Assembly (NCBI GenBank): GCA_951802195.1
Contig: OX637624.1
Span: 744,001 to 808,000, forward strand
DNA: 64,000 nt
From: Tausonia pullulans
Taxonomy: Eukaryota; Basidiomycota; Tremellomycetes; Cystofilobasidiales; Mrakiaceae
Reading direction: 5' to 3'
The notes under the pieces were generated by a model that saw only the letters and a list, made by a program, of their open reading frames with translations, ran no database searches and was not told the DNA's origin. Shown piece by piece: positions 56,601 through 64,000 of this stretch. A program made the position numbers and the translations under genes. Within the stretch, counting starts at the first letter, position 1. Each line of letters begins with the position of its first letter.

Positions 56601-57717
56601 TCAGAGTTCGCTCATGCCACTCAGATCAAGACTAATCCCCCTGACCGCGCTGATAACCGCCGTCACGACAGCACTGAACACATCAGTCCTTACCAGACAA
56701 TTGGAAGTTGCACTTGCGGTAGCAGAGGAATATATACAACCTCCGACAATCTTAGTGGCCGCAACGGCAATGCTCGAGGCCGAGTGGTACGCCGAGCTGA
56801 GCAACGAAATCAGGCTCGCGCTGACCACCTCCGAGAACGTTGCATTACCGGCCGTAGCAACAGCCGAAGAAGGAACATCCGCCTTGTCTCCTGGGGACGA
56901 AGAAGCAGAGTCCGATGTCGCTGCTGAAATGGAGCCGGAGAGGTTGTCTGGGAATGGCGCATCTGGGACGGTAAATCCTTCCCCTCGGCCCAGGGACGAA
57001 ATCATTCGATAATAGTAGAACGGTTGGCTGCTAAAGTCAGTCATAATGTTAGCCAATAATCTACGATGAGCGAGCGGCACACTCACTGTCGTACATGTTC
57101 TGCGTCGCGGCGAGGTTCTTGTCCGAGTCACCTTATGGCATCTTCACCTGGCACGTCAAAAAGTGATCATGGACTCAAGATCCGAAGTATTGTACATGAG
57201 GTCGTCTGCCAGCGGGAAGAGGAGAGAAGTCAATGAACAAAGACGGGGATTTGACAGACGGAGAAGCGCGTCGACCTTGTCAGGGACCCAAGCTGCACCA
57301 ACATGCGAGCTTGCTGTTTCCAACCAGCCGACGACGACGCTCGCTCGCACAACGAACGTACTGATAGGGGAGTTCACATCATAGCTCATCCTCTCCAGGT
57401 TCGCTTGAGTGCATTTCTCCACCGTATCGTCGGTCGGCTGGCAGATTTCGAGGCATTTGGTGTCATCGTCCTGTCGATGGGCGAGCTCGCCGCCACCGGC
57501 GACGACGGCGTGCTGGAGAGCGCGAGTCCAGCCGAATTCTCCGAGATTGTGGAAGGATCGAGCAGAAGTGGCTAGGAGAGGTGAGGTAATGAGAAAGAGC
57601 AGAAGGGATGAAGAGTAGGCAATCGTAGCCGAAGTTGAGTTCAGGATGGTATGGCGGGTGGGAGCAGGATTTGACCTCGCTTACAGTTGTCGGGACCATG
57701 TAGACCGAAGATGCCAT
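56601..57717 (-). CDS. Hypothetical Cys-containing surface or secreted protein, tentative model
   Basis: The model uses exons 57717-57685, 57512-57362, 57131-57095 and 57030-56601 for 216 residues in frame. The better supported parts read DDDTKCLEICQPTDDTVEKC, TQANLERMSYDVNSPISDSD, KNLAATQN, QPFYYYRMISSLGRGEG and FTVPDAPFPDNLSGSISAAT, followed by a Ser/Ala-rich region and a hydrophobic stretch near the end. The pattern of a Cys-rich head plus Ser/Thr/Ala-rich tail suggests a fungal surface protein. The 5' end is uncertain: a pyrimidine-rich tract ending at 57572 could be an intron end or, read in another frame, a signal-peptide-like core. I do not recognise the family. Confidence 0.4.
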
Positions 57718-58217
57718 GGCGAGCGATTCGGACTTGAGTTTTAGAGATGTCTTGCCGGCCAGACGGCACGAGCGTTTGCTTCCGCGGAATTCTCCTCATG
57801 CATGCATGCCCAGACGCGCATGCGTTTAGTCAAGATAAAAGAGTAAGCCTCCAACTTCCGAGTTCCATGACCTTTTTTGACAAGCGGATGAGAAACCTTG
57901 GCCGCCCGGGAAGTTGGCGGCCGTCGAGATCCCCCCACCCTCTGTTATGTTATGGATCAAGCGTAGAGGATGACGTCACCATATAAAGAAATCGAGAGGG
58001 AGGGAGGGGAGACAGAATCTCACTGAGAAGGGAGAGTGTACAAAGAACCTCGCTGAAGAGAAGATTGTACACAGTGTAGATATGGGGAGGGGGAGGGGAT
58101 GAGAGGGCAACAATACTCATGGTAGAAAGAGCGGAGGGAGGGGGAAGGGACAAATATGACGGTGGAGAGAAGAAAAACCAAAGTCACATGCCGACCGTCG
58201 TCACTCACCGACATTTC
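57718..58217. other. Intergenic region
   Basis: About 500 bases, purine-rich on the + strand at 57995-58165. No gene recognised. Confidence 0.5.
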
Positions 58218-58434
58218 TCAGTTTTCAGCCATTGCCACTGCGATCACTACCATCACCCCCTTGTCCACCACCAGAATCACCCCCAGTCCCAAGGTATTGA
58301 CCTTATCATGTTCTCGTGTCCATCTGCCGACGCTTACGCCGGATGATGGGTGCAACCTTTCGGATCTCGTCCTTCGTGATGTCGATGAAGTCCTTGAGCT
58401 TGCTGTACCGTGGGCGGCGGAGGAGGCGCCAGAT
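58218..58434 (-). CDS. C-terminal exons of an unrecognised small gene
   Basis: Exon 58434-58338 begins after a good acceptor (TTTCCCAG) and shows strong coding bias, with nearly all codons ending in G or C: IWRLLRRPRYSKLKDFIDIT, KDEIRKVAPIIR. A GTAAGC donor follows, and the next exon 58237-58218 gives LAMAEN and stop. If the last intron is not used, the frame continues to a basic tail ending near 58306. Upstream exons were not resolved: an ATG near 58730 starts a plausible frame (MAPEYPVLPGRVRAY), but it could not be joined in phase. The product looks like a small basic protein, perhaps with a membrane helix before the Arg-rich part. No family was recognised. Confidence 0.4.
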
Positions 58435-58882
58435 CTGGGAAACGAAGATGCAATAGAGGAGAAGGATATGCCGCGGGGGCGAGGGCGTTGGACAGATTAG
58501 CGTCTGGACGGGAGGGGGATCTGAGGAGAGCTGGGAAGAGATGTGTGTTGAGGTAGCAGTCCAGACAGTCCAGACAACACACACCACAGGACAGGGCTCG
58601 TTGAAGAGACAGAAGAAGGACTCCACCGGGGCAGCGAGACAGAGTACGTGTTGCATGTTGCATGGTCTCGTTGTGCGGCGTGGTTATATGCCCGGACTCG
58701 ACCTGGGAGCACCGGATACTCTGGGGCCATATTGGTGCTAAAACACGACGGCACCGTCACCAGAGACAGCCACCTGCCTCCGGATCTCGACCTCCATTCC
58801 GGGCCCTTCTTCAAAGTTCTCCGGAGCTAGCCCTCCCACAGATACATTCCATGTGTGTTGTATCACGAATTTCCCTGCGGCT

Positions 58883-59557
58883 TTATATTCGCGACGTCGA
58901 GAGACAGGCTCTCAAATTGGGTATGGAAGGTTTCCATGTCTTCCTTGTCCGTGACCCAGAGAAGGACCCTTCTTTTTGGATCTTTGATGCGCGAGAAAGA
59001 CAAGCGAGCCTCCTGCCGCATTTGAATGTTGCGAGGGAGATCTCGTGGGAAGAGGTGTTCCAAAGGACGGAGATGATGGCGAGACAGTTTCCTCGGTTGA
59101 TGGAGAGACCAGTAAGGAGGGGCGGCGGGCGGTGCGCCGCGAAAGGAGGCGGGGTTTCCGAAGTTTCGGGCGACGAGGTACCGAAGACGAAAGCGTGTTG
59201 TTGAGAGTGAGTCTCGCCGGTGGGCGAGAGGAGAGAGGCGTCGGATTGTACGAGATGGTATCGCCTCCCTCCAACGACAGTGTGCACGTTGGCGGACAAT
59301 TTCACCTGGTGATGCGGCGGCGAGTTGACGGGTTCGGGTTCGAGGGGTGGGGTGGTGCAAGTGAGGGTGGCGGGTGGAGGGGGGCGCCGGGGGGGTTCAG
59401 GCGGTCGGAAGTACGGAGAGGCGCAGTCGTTGCGCCTCTGGCTGGAGGGGCCTCGGCCGAGCGAGGAGCTAATGCGCGGCCGGAAGTCATACTTCCGGGC
59501 TAAATATCTCGTCCTGCACGACCGCCCGGCATGTCCACGAAACTGAAGAGCTGTCAT
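58883..59557 (-). CDS. Hypothetical protein, low support
   Basis: An open frame of 224 codons from the ATG at 59557. Codons in the middle (about 59000-59350) end mostly in C or G, which favours this strand over the + strand frame that overlaps it. Segments such as ANVHTVVGGRRYHLVQSDAS and GLSINRGNCLAIISVLWNTS have normal composition, but no domain was recognised. Near the 3' end another minus-strand frame (LLWVTDKEDMETFHTQFESL) looks more coding than this one, so an intron or frame change may be missed. Treat as a region with possible coding content rather than a model. Confidence 0.25.
   Translation of the reverse strand: MTALQFRGHAGRSCRTRYLARKYDFRPRISSSLGRGPSSQRRNDCASPYFRPPEPPRRPPPPATLTCTTPPLEPEPVNSPPHHQVKLSANVHTVVGGRRYHLVQSDASLLSPTGETHSQQHAFVFGTSSPETSETPPPFAAHRPPPLLTGLSINRGNCLAIISVLWNTSSHEISLATFKCGRRLACLSRASKIQKEGSFSGSRTRKTWKPSIPNLRACLSTSRI
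59417..59439. promoter_or_regulatory. Perfect 9-base inverted repeat
   Basis: AGAGGCGCA and TGCGCCTCT are separated by five bases (GTCGT). It lies about 240 bases upstream of the MFS transporter start. It could be a protein-binding site or a hairpin. Confidence 0.6.
59480..59498. promoter_or_regulatory. Perfect 8-base inverted repeat with CGG-N11-CCG spacing
   Basis: CCGGAAGT and ACTTCCGG are separated by CAT. The CGG and CCG ends are eleven bases apart, the spacing bound by Gal4-type zinc-cluster factors. It lies about 180 bases upstream of the MFS transporter start, so it may be its operator. This is inference from spacing. Confidence 0.5.
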
Positions 59558-59678
59558 CTTATACCACGATTTTCCTTTTAAATCCAACGATGCTGGAGGG
59601 TTTCGCTCTTTTCACCACAGACCATCACCCGCCCTACTCATCTTACTTCCACCTTACAACTGTACTCTTCAATCGCCC

Positions 59679-62470
59679 ATGCCTAACACCGATGACCCTT
59701 CCTCGCGTGCCGCGCTCACACGCATTCTCTCCCACGATCACCATCCGCCTCACGGCCTCGATGTCCTCAACCTCCCCGAGAACACATCTTCGGCGCCTGT
59801 AACCGACGAGTACATTACTCACAACCAGCAAGGTTTCATCTTTGGCGAGGAGGAGGAGCGAGGGATCCCCTCCGTCTCACACACCTCGTCTAGTTCGCCC
59901 ACCCTTCAGGGCCATGGCGACGGCGTCAACGAGAAGGGTCTCAAGGTGAAGCTCGTAGTATTTGGCGAGAATGACCCAGAGGACCCACGGAACCTTTCCC
60001 AGTCCAAGAAGTGGTGAGATACGAGTCTTCGTTCGCGTGTTACTAGCAATAGGGTCCAGACTGATGGCGTAGCATCTTTCAACCTTTCATAGGATCATTA
60101 CTGCGGTGATCAGCTGCACCTGTTTTGCAGTCGCGGTAGGATCTTCTATTGTGAGGCAATTGTCTTTGGGTTAACTTTTCGACCAGATATTCAAGGCTGA
60201 CTGCGCCTTGCGCGTCCCTGCTGTCCTTCACCAATCACCGATCCACCTTCTCCCTCTTCCCCTACCTTCCCTTGTTCTCCTTTCCATGCATTTTTTACGA
60301 TATTCTTCAAATCCTCAACAATCTTTAGGTCGTCATGGACTTCCCGGAACAAGCGAGGCAGCTCAATACAAGCCTCGACGTTGTTCATCTCACGGGTTCG
60401 TTTCAAGACCCCGGCCCCTCACGATGACCTCATCTGACTCATCTCTTTCAACTACTCCCGCAAAAAAGTTACTCTATTCGTTGTCGGATTCGGCGTCGGT
60501 CCTCTGTTCTTTGCTCCGCTCTCGGAGCTGGTAGGACGAAGGATCACCACGATTGTATCCATGGGTCTCTATTTCGGTGAGTCGTTACCTTTATGAGGCG
60601 AGAAATGTATCTGACTCTTTCCCACCTCACTTAAAGCCTTCACCTTCCCGTCAGCATTTGCGCCAGGGGCCGCGTCGCTCGTCGTCGGTCGCGCGTTGGC
60701 CGGCCTGGCTGCAAGCGCGCCCATGTGCGTGATAGGCGGCGTTTTAGCCGATATCTGGAACGAACGGGAGCGCGGTCTTCCGATGAGTATTTTTAGTATG
60801 ACGGTATTTGGTGAGTGGAGAGGTTGTAAGGTCCCGGAAGTGCGGGTGACCATTGAATGATGGCCGCGTGGGCTAAAGCACTCACCACTGACTTCGCCTG
60901 CGCATCTTCTATAGCTGGCCCTGTCGTGGGACCTGTAATCGGGGGCTACCTTTGCCAGACGGGCTGGCGCTCAAACTACTACCTCTTGCTCGGTGTCGTC
61001 GGCGTCAGCGTCCTCTCGGTTATCTTCTTCCTTCCGGAGACTTATGTACGCCCAGTCTTGAGTTCCTGGAGCTTTGATAGAAGCAAAGCTGACCCAGATA
61101 TCCCTTTGATAGTCCGTTGTCATCCTTCGCAAGCGCGCCGAGCGTCTTCGCAAGGACACCGGGGACGAGTCTTTCATGACGGAACAGGAGCGCCACCGCA
61201 AGCCTCTCTCAGAAATGCTCAAGACCAGCCTCCTTCGTCCCTTGGAGATGCTTGTGCAAGAGCCTATCATTGCACTCTTCTCTGTGAGTGTAACGGGTGT
61301 AATACACTAGCTCCAATTGTGTCAAGATCTCGCGCAGCGGGAAACCCTGAATGGGGAAAACCCTGACCGATTGGCGTTGTTTGGTGACGTGTTTATATAC
61401 TAACGATCTCCTTGATGATGATCCAGATCTACCTGGCTCTAATCTACGGCCTTTTGTACTTGTGTTTTTTCGCGGTCCCCATTGTCTTCGCCGAAATGCA
61501 CCACTGGCCAGTTGGATCCGTTGGACTTGCGTTCCTCCCGATCCTGTGAGTCCAGCACACTCCTGGCTCGCATACTGGAGCATTGCTGAAATTAACGTCT
61601 CTCAGCCTCGGCATGTTCTCGACGTACCTCTCGGTTCTTCCGTGGCAAGCCCGCTACTACGCGCGTATCACATCTATCTGTCAAAAGGAGGGCAAACCCG
61701 TCCCACCCGAGGCTCGCCTACCTTCCATGATGTTTGGTTCGTTGCTTCTTCCTGCAGGCTTCATGATATTTGCATGGACCAGCTACGAGCATGTGCACTG
61801 GATCGCTGTAAGCCCTTTCTTGTCCGCCCGATGGTTCCACCCGAGTCTCGTGCTGACTCTGACTACGACAACAGCCCATGGTGGGACTGTTTCTCTTCGG
61901 ATACTCCATGATCTCAATCTACGTAGGAGCAAAGTCAGTGGCATCTCGGGATGACGGGTACGGGCGGCCCATGTACACGATTACTCAAACTGATCGACCT
62001 TTCCACAGCACCTATATCGTCGACTCCTTCTCCGCCTACGCAGCGTCTGGACTTGCGGCCAAGACTCTTCTGTCTCGTCTCGTTGGAGCATCCGTCCCTA
62101 TGTAAGTTTAGTCGAAGTCCCTTGTTAGCATTGAACTCCGACTGACCTTCGCTCTGACGTTCATTTCCAGGTTTGTTGATCGTAAGTTCCATCGATTCGT
62201 CCCCCTTTCTATCCGAGGCACAGCCCTAACGAATATTTTTCACGGCCTCGATAGGGTGGTATGCCTCCAAGATGGGACCGAATTGGGTATCATGCCTTCT
62301 CGCGCTCATCTCACTAGTGAGCAGCCCACTCCTTTCATCTTCCCTATCTTCAGGGTTCCTGACCTAGCATATTCCTCCTTCCCAAGGCCATGGTTCCCAC
62401 CCCTTTTGTTTTTTTCTACAAGGGAGCAAAGATCAGGGCCATGTCAAAGCGCTCTGCCGGCGCGGCCTGA
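59679..62470 (+). CDS. MFS multidrug/polyamine-type H+ antiporter (DHA1)
   Basis: Fourteen exons: 59679-60013, 60093-60150, 60329-60395, 60469-60576, 60637-60810, 60915-61045, 61113-61283, 61427-61545, 61606-61807, 61875-61933, 62009-62101, 62171-62181, 62255-62316, 62387-62470. They join in frame to 557 residues. A hydrophilic N-terminus (about 110 residues) precedes twelve predicted helices. Motif A-like [16 protein letters not shown], the antiporter motif C region [20 protein letters not shown], and the late [16 protein letters not shown] block are typical of fungal DHA1 drug:H+ antiporters of the Flu1/Tpo type. The end, [16 protein letters not shown], is also typical. It probably exports drugs or polyamines at the plasma membrane. 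Exon 12 is only 11 nt. Two inverted repeats lie in its promoter. Confidence 0.9.
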
Positions 62471-64000
62471 TTCAGCTCGCAGAACGGCGAGCGGCTTCTA
62501 CAGTTCAACAACCCTTATTACAATATTATACCATACATTACCTTCCTTTCTTCGCTCTGTTCGCACCGCAAAATTATGGTTAAGGATGGTGGCCAGCAGG
62601 GGCGCTCCTCGACGAGACATGACTTGCACATTCTATGTCACATAGCATGTATGGTGTTGCAAGCCGAACTTGTAGACAGGGTGGGGCAACTCTCCTTCTT
62701 GACATCTTGGTATTAAGTTTTATTTCTTCCTCGTTTTCCGGGAATTCCAGCAGTCCTGACAATGGCACTAGTCTCCAAGAGAAACGTCAACCGCTTGTTA
62801 AGGCCTGACAGCTCAGTCCGCCTACGACGACGACGACACCCTCGTCAATCTCCCACCGCCCTAAAGTCCATTCTATTTTATTACAATATCTTGCTTCATA
62901 TAAGTCACCTCTTCCACCCTCATGATCTTCAAACGCTTCCTTGCAGGCGTGCTCTCCCCAGGCATCTGTCCAGTGGCGAGGAGGGGCACGACGGCTGGTC
63001 CTAGCCTCTCTGTTGAGCACGAGCTTAGGTCACGCTAGTGGAAACATCTCGATGAGCTTCTCTGGCCCCGCTTGCTTGTTGGTATCAGACTTTTGCCCCG
63101 CAACTCTGAAGACTCTGCTGGTTTGTCTTTTCCGTCTCCGAGAGCTCGACTGCTTTCCTGGTTGGCGCACACAGTTCCAAGTTCCTAGCTGCCCTCCGGT
63201 GATTGTCCATCGTCTATCAGAGTCAAATTGCCCCTCACACGAAGCGGGAATCCTTGTATTAACTTAGCATACTAACAACACAAAAGAGGGGCGTTAACTC
63301 AATATATTGCAACTCGAGCAACCGGAGCGGAACCTCCTCGAAGCCAAGCGCTCATTGAACCTTCTGCCCAAACATTGCGCCTGACGACTGTAAGTATCTG
63401 GGCTCTGCCGCGATTGGATACCAAAAGCGCAATAACTCAACGTATGGTGAGGCAAGGATCGTGCGCGCGTAGCCTGAAGGAGGCGAGTATCTATGAGTCG
63501 TGGGAGATAGGACCGGAGAGGCTGAGAATTGGAACCCGTCGACCATTAAATGAGATGGCAGCGCTTCTTGCTACGAGCAATATCTCTATCCAGCTCCAGC
63601 GAATTTGTCACGTGCTCTCTATTCGCCTTTTCCTGAGAGTCGTCTCAATCGATCCCTATCATGAGGGCATTCTATTTCTAATCATCCAGCAAGGATTACT
63701 CCTGCATTACGTCTGCTTTAATCTTGCCGTTTGTTCCTCCCCCTCAGGACGCTATCCTTCGGTTGTCAAAGACCTCATACATCAACTCGGACATGAGAGG
63801 CATATAATATGGGTCTGAGACAAGCTTTCATAGCATACATCGTGACAGGCCGGAGATTTGTGGCAAGCAGCTGTTCAACGGGCTGCGCGGTCAGGCGCGA
63901 TTCTCACCTGGTGTCCTTCAGCCGGCGGTTTGGCCTCTCTCACCTAAACGACCACTTCTTCGCTTACTTCCCCCGGCTGCCTTCGCCCCACATGGTCTCT
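62471..64000. other. Gene-poor end of the window
   Basis: About 1.5 kb with lower GC and no convincing gene. Frames at 62762-63004, 62941-63267 and 63375-63818 (147 codons) lack domains and GC-ending codons. No tRNA, repeat or transposon end was recognised. Confidence 0.5.

Noticed and set aside
57150-57230. Open segment DLMYNTSDLESM inside the tentative gene at 56601-57717
   Set aside because: It cannot be joined in phase to both neighbours without a stop, while skipping it gives a continuous frame. It was left as intron but flagged.
58662-59204. Plus-strand frame of 180 codons (GMEGFHVFLVRDPEKD region)
   Set aside because: Third codon positions are weaker in G/C than those of the minus strand over the same bases, and no domain is seen. 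The minus strand was preferred, with low confidence.
63375-63818. 147-codon plus-strand frame near the window end
   Set aside because: It has low GC at third positions, no domain and no splice partners.
1-64000. Search for transposons, virus-derived elements, CRISPR arrays and bacterial-type operons
   Set aside because: No reverse transcriptase, integrase, transposase, capsid-like protein, long terminal repeats, target-site duplications or spaced direct-repeat arrays were recognised. The only repeats are the short tandem blocks and microsatellites listed. Old or very diverged copies could be missed by eye.

Overview
This window is nuclear DNA of a GC-rich, intron-dense fungus. Protein-coding genes carry from one to sixteen short spliceosomal introns with GT-AG ends (one GC-AG), often with a pyrimidine-rich 3' end, and codons end mostly in G or C. 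The gene content (myosin-headed chitin synthase, Sho1, a 4EHP-type eIF4E, Ire1, a Fus1-like SH3 protein) and the intron density point to a basidiomycete, most likely a Pucciniomycotina yeast of the Rhodotorula/Sporobolomyces kind. That placement is inference. No bacterial, plasmid, CRISPR, viral or transposon feature was recognised.

Layout. 1-12 kb holds core information genes: the end of succinate dehydrogenase subunit C, an eIF4E2/4EHP homologue, RNA polymerase III subunit RPC4 and Mediator MED4 head to head, tRNA dihydrouridine synthase DUS3 and clamp-loader subunit RFC3 tail to tail. 12-18 kb holds APS kinase, the osmosensor Sho1 and a secreted protein. 18-21 kb holds ribosomal proteins L34 and P1. 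23-30 kb is one large myosin-motor chitin synthase gene. 31-37 kb holds the unfolded-protein sensor IRE1 head to head with the tRNA-His guanylyltransferase THG1. 38-41 kb is less GC-rich, with a DUF1772 membrane protein, a tandem repeat and a decayed ABCC transporter fragment. 41-53 kb holds HSP90, PEX11 and the Cdc48 cofactor DOA1/PLAA. 53-64 kb holds a Fus1-like membrane SH3 protein, poorly resolved small genes, a DHA1-type MFS transporter and a gene-poor end.

How the genes work together. There is no operon-like pathway. Loose themes are translation and tRNA quality (eIF4E2, RPC4, DUS3, THG1, L34, P1), protein homeostasis (IRE1, HSP90, DOA1) and cell surface or stress (Sho1, chitin synthase, Fus1-like protein, secreted proteins).

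Method and limits. Exons were joined by eye from reading frames, splice sites and remembered family sequences. For the main genes the joined exons keep frame from start to stop, which is a strong internal check. No database search was run, so orthology and all tentative genes need confirmation. Nothing here is clearly a new biological system. The points most worth a second look are the family of 11-19 nt microexons, two clean in-frame optional introns, the Fus1-like receptor, the ABCC relic and two repeat or palindrome clusters next to membrane-protein promoters.
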